NCBI RefSeq assembly: GCF_014596725.1
Contig: NZ_JACVEG010000011.1
Coordinates: forward strand, 26,368 to 90,367
Source: Vibrio sp. Y2-5
GTDB taxonomy: Bacteria > Pseudomonadota > Gammaproteobacteria > Enterobacterales > Vibrionaceae
DNA length: 64,000 nucleotides
Direction of reading: 5' to 3'
In this document: in pieces, positions 9,187-17,540 of the stretch
Layout of the letters: the number at the start of each line of letters is the position of its first letter
Numbering within the stretch: the stretch's first letter is position 1
The notes under the pieces: generated by a model
The model's input: only the letters and a program-made list of their open reading frames with translations
Databases searched by the model: none
What the model was told of the DNA's origin: nothing
Position numbers and translations under genes: made by a program

Positions 9187-9684
9187 CTACTTAAGATCTA
9201 AATCTTTGTTATCAATACTCATCACTATTGGTTGGTTGATGAGCTTAATCAACATTAATGATCGAGTTTCCCCATCCGATTCCTGATAAATTGCTTCGAT
9301 GCCAGAAAATTGCCCACCAGTCACTTTCATCACTTGACCTTGTGTTGGCATTTTAGAAACAGCAAAACTTTGCTCACTCGTATCCATCTGTTTAAGTTCA
9401 TAAATCAGATCACCTTGCAATTCTTTAGGTTGAGCGCCAAAGCGGATAAAATCAGCGACTCCACGGGTTGAGCGAACCGTGGTAAATGAAGGGCCAATTT
9501 CAAAATCAAAACGGACGAACATATAACAAGGGAAAAGCGGCTCTTTCACTGATTGACGCTTTCCTCGTAGAATTTTCTCAACTGTAACTTCTGGGTAAAA
9601 GCACTCAACGCCTTGATTTTCTAAATGAGCTTTCGCTCTAAGCTGCTCACCTCGCTTACAATAAAGTAAATACCAACGTTTCAT
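9187..9684 (-). CDS. rfaH: Transcription antitermination protein RfaH (NusG paralogue)
   Basis: Specialised NusG-type factor that joins RNA polymerase at ops elements and suppresses termination in long surface-polysaccharide operons. The first 100 residues form the NGN domain: RWYLLYCKRG at the N-terminus, then RGKR and EPLFPCYMFVRFD. A short C-terminal KOW-type region follows (GDGETRS-like turn, LMLIKLI). I chose the ATG at 9684 because MKRWYLLYCKRG aligns with E. coli RfaH and gives 165 residues against 162; the longer frame needs a TTG. It is monocistronic and divergent from the peptide transporter. No ops site was seen in the window. Confidence 0.92.
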   Translation of the reverse strand: MKRWYLLYCKRGEQLRAKAHLENQGVECFYPEVTVEKILRGKRQSVKEPLFPCYMFVRFDFEIGPSFTTVRSTRGVADFIRFGAQPKELQGDLIYELKQMDTSEQSFAVSKMPTQGQVMKVTGGQFSGIEAIYQESDGETRSLMLIKLINQPIVMSIDNKDLDLK

Positions 9685-9994
9685 ATTCTTAACCAATTAT
9701 TTTTTTGGCAATGCTATCACTATGGATTTACATAGTCATGATTAAAGATAGTAACAACCATTCATCGTCGCTCGTGTGACGAAATAAACAGCACTACCTC
9801 ATCTAACAATACTTTATTTAAAAATTAGTTTTCACAAATAGTAACTTTTTCAAATATCCTGAATTAACAACGATAAGCAGAGTGAAAATCCACCAAACAC
9901 ACTAATTTACAATATTAAATCATTTGAAATATCTTTATGACCAATGTATATCTATCGGCCACTAAAAATATAATGATGGCATTAGTTTCTAATT
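9685..9994. other. Intergenic region, divergent rfaH / POT transporter
   Basis: 310 bases, strongly AT-rich, holding the two divergent promoters. I see no convincing promoter pair, hairpin or ORF, and no good ribosome site just before 9995. Confidence 0.6.
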
Positions 9995-11383
9995 ATGCAA
10001 AACCAACGACAAATTTTTGGTCACCCACGTGGCTTATTTCTTTTATTTAGCACAGAGCTTTGGGAACGTTTCTCCTACTATGCAATGAGAGCTATCTTAG
10101 TTCTTTACTTGACTGACGCCACTCTTAACGGTGGTTTGGGTTGGTCAACAAAAGACGCTCTTGATCTTTACGGTATCTATACTGGCTTGGTATATATCAC
10201 TCCACTTATTGGTGGCTACCTAGCGGATAATTACCTTGGTCAACGCCGTTCCATTCTAATCGGCGGCGCATTGATGGCTATTGGTCAATTCACCTTAGCA
10301 ATGCCAGCAGAGGTTATTGGTATTTCGCCAATGCACTCTTTTTATCTTGGCCTAGCGCTACTGATTGCAGGTAACGGCCTGTTCAAACCAAACATTTCAA
10401 CAATGGTTGGTGATTTGTACCAAGAAGGTGATCATCGTCGCGATGGTGCCTTTACTATCTTCTACATGGGTATCAACATTGGTGCTCTGCTTGCTGGTGT
10501 TGTCGCAGGGTCAGTAACCAATTCTTTCGGCTGGAAAGCAGGTTTTGTTGCAGCAGGTATCGGCATGCTAATTAGCTTAGTTATGCAGCTTACTCTTGCT
10601 CAGTCGTGGCTTGGTGATATCGGTAGAGTTCCTGCAGCTAAACGCGCAATGGAAAATAACAAATCTCAAACCAAGCAGCCGCTTACGAAAGAAGAGTTTG
10701 ACCGCATTAAAGTTATCTTAATCATGAGTCTGTTTACTATTGTGTTCTGGGCTGGTTTTGAGCAAGCTGGCGGTTTGATGAATATCTATACCCAGCAATA
10801 TACAGACCGCATGATCGGCAGCTTTGAAGTGCCAGCGGCTTGGTTCCAGTCACTAAACCCATTCTTTATTATTACTCTGGCTCCAGTACTGGCTGTTTTT
10901 TGGGTAAGACTGGGCAAACGTGAACCTAACTCTCCTGTTAAGTTTGCACTTGCAATGTTCTTCTTAGCACTTGGCTTCCTATGTATGGTAGGTGCGGTGA
11001 TGCAGCAAGGCGGAGACACTACGGTAAAAACATCTATGCTGTGGTTGGTGGGTGCATTCTTCTTCCATACTTTAGGCGAGCTGTGTTTATCTCCAATTGG
11101 TTTATCACTAGTGACTAAACTTGCTCCACTACGTCTTGCTTCACTCATGATGGGTGCATGGTTTGGTTGTAATGCGATCGCAAACTATGTTGCTGGCTAT
11201 GTTGGCTCTCATGTAGGTGAGTTAGGCGCAATGGCCATCTTCAGTGGTATTGCTGTGACAGCTACCGTATCTGGTGTCATTCTCCTTCTGTTTGCAAACA
11301 AGCTAGTATTTTGGATGCACGGAGCAGAAGGCTACGTTGAAGTTGCAGCTGACGAAAAACAAGCTGAAGTACAACCGGCTTAA
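9995..11383 (+). CDS. Proton-dependent oligopeptide transporter (POT/PTR2 family)
   Basis: Inner-membrane symporter that imports di- and tripeptides with protons. The POT signature ELWERFSYYAMRA (ExxERFxYY) is at about residues 21-33, and the second signature region FYMGINIGALLAG follows near residue 155. About twelve to fourteen hydrophobic helices are seen over 462 residues, somewhat shorter than E. coli DtpA at 500. The ATG at 9995 has no clear ribosome site, but it gives the expected POT N-terminus (MQNQRQIFGHPRGLF). It is monocistronic and ends at the bidirectional terminator at 11399. Which Dtp paralogue it matches cannot be decided here. Confidence 0.9.
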   Translation: MQNQRQIFGHPRGLFLLFSTELWERFSYYAMRAILVLYLTDATLNGGLGWSTKDALDLYGIYTGLVYITPLIGGYLADNYLGQRRSILIGGALMAIGQFTLAMPAEVIGISPMHSFYLGLALLIAGNGLFKPNISTMVGDLYQEGDHRRDGAFTIFYMGINIGALLAGVVAGSVTNSFGWKAGFVAAGIGMLISLVMQLTLAQSWLGDIGRVPAAKRAMENNKSQTKQPLTKEEFDRIKVILIMSLFTIVFWAGFEQAGGLMNIYTQQYTDRMIGSFEVPAAWFQSLNPFFIITLAPVLAVFWVRLGKREPNSPVKFALAMFFLALGFLCMVGAVMQQGGDTTVKTSMLWLVGAFFFHTLGELCLSPIGLSLVTKLAPLRLASLMMGAWFGCNAIANYVAGYVGSHVGELGAMAIFSGIAVTATVSGVILLLFANKLVFWMHGAEGYVEVAADEKQAEVQPA

Positions 11384-11398
11384 TACTGCTTGGATAGT

Positions 11399-11427
11399 AA
11401 AAAGGACCACTTAATGTGGTCCTTTTT
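11399..11427. terminator. Bidirectional terminator between POT gene and hemH
   Basis: AAAAAGGACCAC pairs with GTGGTCCTTTTT around TTAAT; usable by both convergent genes. Confidence 0.92.
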
Positions 11428-11447
11428 GTTTACTAGAACATTCAAAC

Positions 11448-12404
11448 TTAGCTCGTTACAAGTGCGTTCATCATCTCGATATGAGCATCATCTGCATTCA
11501 AACAAGGAATGTAATTAAACGTCTCGCCACCAGCTTCTAAAAACAACTCTTTGTTTTCCCCTGCTATCTCTTCAAGCGTTTCCAAACAGTCGACAGAAAA
11601 TGCCGGACAGATGATATCAAGCTTCTTAATGCCCTTTTCAGGTAGCGATTCCATCGTTTTGTCGGTATAGGGTTGTAACCACTCTTCCTTACCAAATTGA
11701 GACTGGTAGGTCATCAGAACTTTATCTTCGGATAATCCGAGCTCTTGGGCAAGAAGGCGCGTCGTTTCTTCACAATGCAGTGGATAAATATCGCCATTAT
11801 CAGCGTATCGCTTAGGGATTCCGTGGTAAGAGCATACTAATAAATCCCCTTGACCATTTTGCTCCCAAGATGCACGAACGCTGCTTGCTAACGCTTGTAT
11901 GTATAGAGGGTGGCTGTAGTAGTCACGCACAAACGTAAGCTGAGGCATAGTTGGAATGCCCTTTATGGCTTTCGCCAATCCATCAAAAACAGCAGCGGTC
12001 GTCGACGATGAATACTGAGGATATAGAGGAAGAACAATAACCTCTTCAACGCCTTGTTGCAGGAGTTTTTCCAGGCCACTACTTAAACTTGGTTCACCAT
12101 AAGTCATTCCAAGTTCAACAGGAATATTTAGCAATGCTTGTAGCTTGTTACGCTGTTGCTGTGAATACACCATCAAGGGAGAGCCCTCTTCCAGCCAAAC
12201 CGACTGGTACAGTTTTGCAACTTTAGGAGAGCGAATAGGTAGGATGATTCCATGTAAAAGCGGACACCACAACCAACGACTCATATCGACAACACGTTTG
12301 TCATGAAGAAATTCAGCCAAAAAACGCTTAACTTCAACAGCGGTAGGAGCTTTAGGTGTACCTAAATTGGCTAACAAGACACCTTGTTTTTTTATCGTTT
12401 TCAT
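11448..12404 (-). CDS. hemH: Ferrochelatase
   Basis: Inserts Fe2+ into protoporphyrin IX, the last step of haem synthesis, at the inner face of the membrane. The metal-binding His is in SYHGIPKRY at residue 194, the same position as in E. coli, and the distal acidic region is FSVDCLETLEEI near residue 265. Length is 318 residues against 320. The start has an AAGGA ribosome site 5 bases upstream. It lies downstream of adk on the same strand, as in E. coli, but a terminator at 12531 separates them, so hemH probably has its own promoter in the 12405-12530 stretch. Confidence 0.96.
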   Translation of the reverse strand: MKTIKKQGVLLANLGTPKAPTAVEVKRFLAEFLHDKRVVDMSRWLWCPLLHGIILPIRSPKVAKLYQSVWLEEGSPLMVYSQQQRNKLQALLNIPVELGMTYGEPSLSSGLEKLLQQGVEEVIVLPLYPQYSSSTTAAVFDGLAKAIKGIPTMPQLTFVRDYYSHPLYIQALASSVRASWEQNGQGDLLVCSYHGIPKRYADNGDIYPLHCEETTRLLAQELGLSEDKVLMTYQSQFGKEEWLQPYTDKTMESLPEKGIKKLDIICPAFSVDCLETLEEIAGENKELFLEAGGETFNYIPCLNADDAHIEMMNALVTS

Positions 12405-12530
12405 AGCGTCCTTTTTCTATTATTCCGGCTCAATACTTAAGTAAAAGGGGGATATACCCAAATCAGTTGGGGCTGATTTTACACGAATTTACATCACTAA
12501 CATTGTGTCAGTTTCAAGTCGTTTAGGTAT

Positions 12531-12555
12531 AAAAAAAGCGACCTTACGGCCGCTT
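12531..12555 (-). terminator. Intrinsic terminator of adk
   Basis: Read on the minus strand, AAGCGGCC pairs with GGTCGCTT (one G-T wobble) around GTAA, followed by seven T. Confidence 0.85.
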
Positions 12556-12600
12556 AACTATAACAAAATTATTAAAAATTTTGATAATAGGTATTATCTA

Positions 12601-13245
12601 TTAAGCTAATGCTTTTTCGATATCAGCACTTACTTCAGCAACTTGCTTAGTACCGTCAAATTTCAGGTACTTAGTATTACCTGCTGCCGCTTCTTTACCG
12701 TAGTACTCGATAAGTGGTGCAGTTTGGTTGTGGTATACACCTAGACGTGCACGTACTGTTTCTTCTTTATCGTCATCACGAACAACAAGATCTTCACCAG
12801 TTACGTCATCTTTACCTTCAACTTTTGGCGGGTTGTACACTACGTGGTAAGTACGACCAGAAGCAAGGTGAGCACGACGACCAGCCATACGCTCAACGAT
12901 GACATCGTCTGCAACGTCAAACTCAATTACGTAGTCTACGTCGATACCCATTTCTTTTAAGCCGTCAGCTTGAGGGATCGTGCGTGGAAAACCATCTAAC
13001 AGGAAGCCTTTCTCGCAATCATCTTGTGCGATACGCTCTTTGATCAGACCAAGAATGATTTCATCAGAAACTAGCTGACCAGCATCGATAACAGATTTAG
13101 CTTGTTTACCAAGCTCTGTACCTGCTTTGATAGCGGCACGTAGCATGTCACCAGTAGAGATTTGTGGAATACCGAACTTCTCCATGATGAATTGAGCCTG
13201 TGTACCTTTACCAGCACCTGGAGCACCTAGAAGAATGATGCGCAT
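12601..13245 (-). CDS. adk: Adenylate kinase
   Basis: Cytoplasmic enzyme that interconverts ATP + AMP and two ADP. The P-loop GAPGAGKGT is at residues 7-15, the AMP-binding TGDMLRAA follows, and LLDGFPRTIPQA is in the expected place. The LID segment carries GRRAHLASGRTYHVVYNPP, the zinc-free gamma-proteobacterial form without four cysteines. Length is 214 residues, identical to E. coli. The start is preceded by AGAGGA. Its leader contains a 10-bp inverted repeat (13272/13347). Confidence 0.98.
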   Translation of the reverse strand: MRIILLGAPGAGKGTQAQFIMEKFGIPQISTGDMLRAAIKAGTELGKQAKSVIDAGQLVSDEIILGLIKERIAQDDCEKGFLLDGFPRTIPQADGLKEMGIDVDYVIEFDVADDVIVERMAGRRAHLASGRTYHVVYNPPKVEGKDDVTGEDLVVRDDDKEETVRARLGVYHNQTAPLIEYYGKEAAAGNTKYLKFDGTKQVAEVSADIEKALA

Positions 13246-13271
13246 GTTTAATCCTCTTTAGAAAATAATAT

Positions 13272-13356
13272 TTATACCGAAGCTCACTATATCCTTTTAG
13301 AAGCAAAGTCCTTTAGAGGAACATCCTTGATAGGGGAACGGTAAGTTTCGGTATAA
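13272..13356. repeat. Long-range inverted repeat in the adk leader
   Basis: TTATACCGAA at 13272-13281 is the exact reverse complement of TTCGGTATAA at 13347-13356. It lies in the 347-base gap between htpG and adk, which otherwise holds the adk promoter region and the htpG terminator. Confidence 0.55.
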
Positions 13357-13548
13357 CAGTTGATACAGCTAGCGAATGCAAGCTGGCGTGCAAAATACAC
13401 GCGTTGATAACCATATTCAAGCTTCGCATTCTATCACATAAATTTGTCTCTCAGGCGAATCTAAGACTAAAGAATGCAACTTGGCATCCATCCCTAAAGC
13501 CTGTTTAGCACAAATCGAAACAAATAAACGACGTTAGCTCACTTTTTA

Positions 13549-13578
13549 ATAAAAAAGCCCGCATTTCGCGAGCTTTTT
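13549..13578 (-). terminator. Intrinsic terminator of htpG
   Basis: On the minus strand AAAAGCTCGC pairs with GCGGGCTTTT (one T-G wobble) around GAAAT, ending in a T-run. Confidence 0.85.
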
Positions 13579-13592
13579 ATTCATTAAAACTA

Positions 13593-15497
13593 TTAAACCT
13601 TAGTCAGAAGTTTATTCATTGCACTCAGGAACTGAGAAGGATCGGCCATTGAACCGCGTTCAGCCAACATTGCCTGACCCAGCAACACTTCTACCCAACG
13701 TCCAAAGGCTTCTTCGTCTGGTTCATCAGACATCATCTTAACCAAAGCGTGTTCAGGGTTGACCTCAAAAATATACTTCACTTCAGGCACTGCCTGACCA
13801 GCTGCTTCCAAAAGCTTCGCCATTTGAGTACCCATTTCGAAATCATCCGTGACAACAACTGCCGGAGTCGTCGCAAGCTTAAATGTTGTACGCACGTCTT
13901 TTACTCGGTCACCTAAGTAGCCTTTGATACGCTCAACAACCGACTGAAACTCTTGTTCCGTCTCTTTATGCTTCTCTTTTTCTGCTTCGTCTTCGAACTT
14001 GCTTAGATCAAGACCCGCTTTGGTGATTGACTGGAACTGCTTACCATCAAACTCTGTTAAGTAGTTCATCAACCATTCGTCAATGCGATCGTACATCAGA
14101 ATAACTTCGATACCCTTAGACTTAAATTGTTCTAAGTGTGGGCTATTCTTAGCTGCCGCATAGCTGTCAGCCGTCAAGTAATAGATCTTGTCTTGGCCTT
14201 CTTTCATGCGTTCAACATAGGAAGCTAAACCAATTGTTTGCTCTGAAGAATCGACTTCTGTCGATGCAAAACGCAGCAGACCGGCAATCTTCTCTTTGTT
14301 TGCCATGTCTTCAGCTGGGCCTTCTTTCATTACAAGACCAAACTGCTTCCAGAACGACTGGTATTTCTCTTCATCATTACTTGCCATGCGCTCAAGCATA
14401 GTAAGTACACGCTTAGTACATGCGTTGCGTAAAGATTGAGTAACCTTATTGTCTTGCAGAATTTCACGTGAAACGTTTAGCGGCAGATCGTTTGAATCTA
14501 TCAAACCACGCACAAAACGCAGGTAAGACGGCATAAACTGCTCTGCGTCATCCATAATGAATACACGTTGAACATAAAGTTTCAAACCAGACTTATGGTC
14601 TCGGTTCATCATGTCCCAAGGTGCTTTAGAAGGAATGTACAACAAGCTGGTGTAATCGTTCTTACCTTCCACCTTGTTGTGGCTCCAAACGAGCGGTTCA
14701 GCAAAATCATGAGATACGTGTCTGTAGAACTCTTGATACTCTTCATCAGTAATATCTGATTTGCTACGAGTCCAAAGCGCTTGTGCTTTATTGATTTGTT
14801 CCCAATTCTTATTGCCCGTCTCTTTACCTTCGTCATCACGCTCTTCAGTCTGAATAAAGACTGGAATACCGATATGATCTGAGTATTTTGAAATCACATC
14901 ACGTAAACGCCATTCAGAAAGGAACTCTTCCCCTTCTTCGCGTAGATGAAGAATGATATCTGTACCACGACTTGCCTTTTCAATTGACTCTACCGTGTAC
15001 TCACCTTCACCTTTTGAATGCCATTGAACCGCTTCATTGCTCGCAACTCCCGCAGCGCGAGTACGTACCGTTACTGCATCAGCAACGATAAATGCAGAGT
15101 AGAAGCCAACACCAAATTGTCCGATAAGCTGAGAATCCTTGGTTTGCTCTTCAGAAAGCTTAGAGAAAAACTCCGCTGTACCTGATTTCGCGATAGTACC
15201 TAAATGCTCAATCACATTTTCGCGATTCATACCGATACCGTTATCCGAGATCGTTATCGTTTTTGTCTCTTTGTCGAATGACAGTTTAACGCCAAGGTCT
15301 GCATCACCTTGGTAAAGGTCTGGATTTGATAATGCTTGAAAACGCAGCTTATCTGCAGCGTCTGAAGCGTTAGAAATCAACTCACGCAGGAAGATCTCTT
15401 TGTTTGAATACAAAGAGTGAATCATAAGATGAAGTAGTTGCTTCACTTCCGATTGAAAGCCACGAGTTTCTTTATTTGCTGTCATTGTTTCGCTCAT
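13593..15497 (-). CDS. htpG: Molecular chaperone HtpG (Hsp90)
   Basis: ATP-dependent dimeric cytoplasmic chaperone. The N-terminal GHKL ATPase domain shows ELISNASDAADKLR, DNGIGMNRENV and GQFGVGFYSAF; the middle domain has the catalytic-loop region with LPLNVSREILQ, and the C-terminal dimerisation domain lacks the eukaryotic MEEVD tail. Length is 634 residues, close to E. coli HtpG at 624. The ATG has a GGAG site. A near-consensus sigma-32 promoter lies 84 bases upstream, and the gene is divergent from toxR, as in V. cholerae. Confidence 0.97.
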   Translation of the reverse strand: MSETMTANKETRGFQSEVKQLLHLMIHSLYSNKEIFLRELISNASDAADKLRFQALSNPDLYQGDADLGVKLSFDKETKTITISDNGIGMNRENVIEHLGTIAKSGTAEFFSKLSEEQTKDSQLIGQFGVGFYSAFIVADAVTVRTRAAGVASNEAVQWHSKGEGEYTVESIEKASRGTDIILHLREEGEEFLSEWRLRDVISKYSDHIGIPVFIQTEERDDEGKETGNKNWEQINKAQALWTRSKSDITDEEYQEFYRHVSHDFAEPLVWSHNKVEGKNDYTSLLYIPSKAPWDMMNRDHKSGLKLYVQRVFIMDDAEQFMPSYLRFVRGLIDSNDLPLNVSREILQDNKVTQSLRNACTKRVLTMLERMASNDEEKYQSFWKQFGLVMKEGPAEDMANKEKIAGLLRFASTEVDSSEQTIGLASYVERMKEGQDKIYYLTADSYAAAKNSPHLEQFKSKGIEVILMYDRIDEWLMNYLTEFDGKQFQSITKAGLDLSKFEDEAEKEKHKETEQEFQSVVERIKGYLGDRVKDVRTTFKLATTPAVVVTDDFEMGTQMAKLLEAAGQAVPEVKYIFEVNPEHALVKMMSDEPDEEAFGRWVEVLLGQAMLAERGSMADPSQFLSAMNKLLTKV

Positions 15498-15580
15498 TTT
15501 AGCTCCATAACATCACATTAGAGATTTCCAGTCACAATGCTTAAAAATTAGCCAGACCAGAAAGATAACCAATTTGGTAA

Positions 15581-15610
15581 ATAAGTAGGGTCGGCGAATG
15601 TAAATTCAAG
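15581..15610 (-). promoter_or_regulatory. Sigma-32 (heat-shock) promoter of htpG
   Basis: On the minus strand CTTGAAT (15610-15604) and CCCTACTTAT (15590-15581) are 13 bases apart, matching the sigma-32 pattern CTTGAAA-N13-15-CCCCATNT. It is placed properly for htpG. Confidence 0.75.
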
Positions 15611-15701
15611 GTCAACAAGGTCAAAAAACACTGTTTTTTTTATTTTTATTGATTATGCTTGGCACAGTTTTATATCAAGGAAGATAAATATTCATTGTGG
15701 T

Positions 15702-15721
15702 CTTAACTCCTCCTTAACTCC
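15702..15721 (+). promoter_or_regulatory. CTTAA direct repeat upstream of toxR
   Basis: CTTAACTCC occurs twice, at 15702-15710 and 15713-15721, an exact 11-bp period. CTTAA-N6-CTTAA resembles the tandem half-sites bound by PmrA/QseB-type response regulators. It ends 51 bases before the toxR ATG, so it may overlap the promoter. Confidence 0.45.
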
Positions 15722-15772
15722 TTAGCATGGAAACTATTCCCAGTTAGCCGTGATTTAAGACTCTAAAAATAA

Positions 15773-16693
15773 ATGAAGAAGATATCGATGACGGGCATAG
15801 GCAATAAATTCCTTCTCGGAGACAGATTTACTTTCGACTCAATCAGCAATTCGCTGATTGATAATGTTTTTGACGATGAACTCGTTCGTCTGGGCAGTAA
15901 TGAAAGTCGAATACTCCTTCTATTCTGTCAACGTCCAAATGAAGTCGTTTCTCGTAACGAACTGTATGATTTTGTTTGGAGAGAACAAGGCTTTGAAGTA
16001 GATGATTCCAGCTTAACTCAAGCTATCTCGACCCTACGCAAGCAACTTAAAGATTCCACTAAGTCACCTCAGTTTGTGAAAACTGTGCCTAAACGTGGCT
16101 ATCAGTTAATTTCAACAGTGACAGACATTTCTGAGTTTGAAGAAAATGCGCACTTAAACGAACCAGAAAATCTAGAGTGGGAAGAAAAAGACGTCCACAG
16201 CGATGTTTCTGAAGAAATTGCTCAGCTTGAGATTGAACAATCCAGCAAAACAGACAGCAGTATCGCTCGCGATGAATTAGAGACAGTGGGTTCACAGCAT
16301 CCGGTTTCGGCTAAGCGCCCTATTGACCTTGTTACTAAGTTACTGTTCCTGTTCTCTGTGCTGCTACCTATTTTTGCAGTCATGTTCACCCATCCGACTC
16401 AATCAGAGTTCAGAAGGCTGGCGAGTTATCATGGCGTCGTGGTAGACACACCCAAAAATCATCCCGACCTAACGGAATGGCTACCTTCGATCGAGTTGTG
16501 TGTGAATCAATACATATCTGAGTATCAAGGTGAATTTGCTCTAGAGAAAGTGATCGCAACAGGCGGTCATAACGATGTGCTGATCCTGAATTACATCCAT
16601 AAACCGGAGTATTCATCAGCCAATATCACGTTAAAGATTGTGGCGAATCAAGATGAGATCAATAAAGTTTGCCAAAGAGGTGAATCATCATGA
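15773..16693 (+). CDS. toxR: Membrane-anchored transcriptional activator ToxR
   Basis: Inner-membrane regulator that binds DNA directly and controls outer-membrane porins and, in pathogens, virulence genes. Residues about 12-113 are an OmpR-type winged helix (GSNESRILLL, DDSSLTQAISTLRKQL, VKTVPKRGYQL). An acidic, poorly conserved linker runs to about 185, a single membrane helix covers about 188-206, and the periplasmic domain keeps two cysteines at 243 and 300. Length is 306 residues. The ATG at 15773 aligns with the N-terminal extension of V. cholerae ToxR, but the ATG at 15791, preceded by GAAGA, is an alternative. toxS overlaps it by 4 bases. Confidence 0.95.
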   Translation: MKKISMTGIGNKFLLGDRFTFDSISNSLIDNVFDDELVRLGSNESRILLLFCQRPNEVVSRNELYDFVWREQGFEVDDSSLTQAISTLRKQLKDSTKSPQFVKTVPKRGYQLISTVTDISEFEENAHLNEPENLEWEEKDVHSDVSEEIAQLEIEQSSKTDSSIARDELETVGSQHPVSAKRPIDLVTKLLFLFSVLLPIFAVMFTHPTQSEFRRLASYHGVVVDTPKNHPDLTEWLPSIELCVNQYISEYQGEFALEKVIATGGHNDVLILNYIHKPEYSSANITLKIVANQDEINKVCQRGESS

Positions 16694-17205
16694 TCAGAAG
16701 AATTGCAATAATGATGAGCATCGTTTCAATTGCGTTGAGTAGTTGGCTCTATTGGGGAAGCGATTTAAAGCTCGAGCAGGAAATTTCTTCACGCGAGTGG
16801 CAATCAAAAACAGTCACCGTTATTGAAAACACGACAACACATCAACAAATCGGTTCGCTGCGTCGCGTTGATATTTCTTCAAATGTAAAATATCTGCCGA
16901 ACGGTACCTATGTGCGTGTTTCTAATGTGGTTTTACATTCTGAAAATGATGATGCTCAAAATATCATGAATATCTCAGAAACGGGCAAATGGGACGTCAG
17001 CGATAACTATTTACTCGTTTCTCCAACAAAGTTTAGAAATGTTTCACAAAGCCAAAGTCAAGAATTCACCCAACAAGAGCTTGAGTTGGTAACACAGTTT
17101 TTCAAAATGGAAGCGCAGCAAAGCCGACGTGTCGACATCGTCAATAACAAAACTTTACTGCTCACTAGCTTGAACCACGGTTCGACCGTACTGTTCAGCA
17201 ACTAA
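16690..17205 (+). CDS. toxS: ToxS, membrane partner of ToxR
   Basis: Periplasmic protein anchored by one N-terminal membrane segment (residues about 5-21) that stabilises ToxR and binds its periplasmic domain; in V. cholerae and V. parahaemolyticus the ToxR/ToxS pair responds to bile. Length is 171 residues, matching the family. Its ATG overlaps the toxR stop in an ATGA junction, so translation is coupled. The sequence apart from the N-terminus is recognised mainly by context and by the periplasmic pattern around KYLPNGTYVRVSN. Confidence 0.93.
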   Translation: MIRRIAIMMSIVSIALSSWLYWGSDLKLEQEISSREWQSKTVTVIENTTTHQQIGSLRRVDISSNVKYLPNGTYVRVSNVVLHSENDDAQNIMNISETGKWDVSDNYLLVSPTKFRNVSQSQSQEFTQQELELVTQFFKMEAQQSRRVDIVNNKTLLLTSLNHGSTVLFSN

Positions 17206-17212
17206 GGAACTT

Positions 17213-17491
17213 ATGGACAAAGCGAAAATTGACATCTTTTATTGTCGTCAATGTAACTGGATGCTGAGAGCGACTTGGATAAGCCAAGAATTGCTGCATA
17301 CCTTCAGCGAAGAAATTGAAACCGTATCTCTCCACCCAGATACCGGTGGAAGATATGAGATCTTCTGTAACGGTGTACAGATATGGGAGCGCAAGAAAGA
17401 TGGCGGATTCCCCGAAGCAAAAGAACTGAAACAGCGCGTGAGAGATCTTATCGATCCAGAACGTGACCTTGGACACTCAGACAGAAAATAA
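17213..17491 (+). CDS. SelT/SelW/SelH (Rdx) family thioredoxin-fold protein
   Basis: Small cytoplasmic protein of 92 residues with a single redox-type motif, CRQC at residues 11-14 in the first strand-loop (IDIFYCRQCNW). Members of the Rdx family carry CxxC or CxxU at this place; here it is the all-cysteine form, so it is not a selenoprotein. GGRYEIFCNGVQIWERK and GGFPEAKELKQRVRD match the rest of the family. It starts 7 bases after toxS and ends inside a palindromic terminator, so it is very likely the third gene of the toxRS transcription unit. The function of bacterial Rdx proteins is not settled. Confidence 0.85.
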   Translation: MDKAKIDIFYCRQCNWMLRATWISQELLHTFSEEIETVSLHPDTGGRYEIFCNGVQIWERKKDGGFPEAKELKQRVRDLIDPERDLGHSDRK

Positions 17492-17523
17492 AAGAAGAGC
17501 TCAATTGAGCTCTTCTTTTATTT
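17486..17523. terminator. 38-bp perfect palindrome, bidirectional terminator
   Basis: A perfect palindrome centred at 17504/17505 with an AAGAGCTC core and A-run/T-run arms. It overlaps the stop codon of the Rdx gene and also closes the convergent yfcE. Confidence 0.93.
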
Positions 17524-17540
17524 CAATATGTTGTGCATTT

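Noticed and set aside
13246..13592. Possible gene between htpG and adk
   Set aside because: No frame of useful length with a ribosome site; it holds the adk promoter region and htpG terminator.
17213..17491. Selenoprotein reading of the Rdx gene
   Set aside because: The redox motif is CRQC with an ordinary Cys codon at the usual Sec position, and no in-frame TGA.
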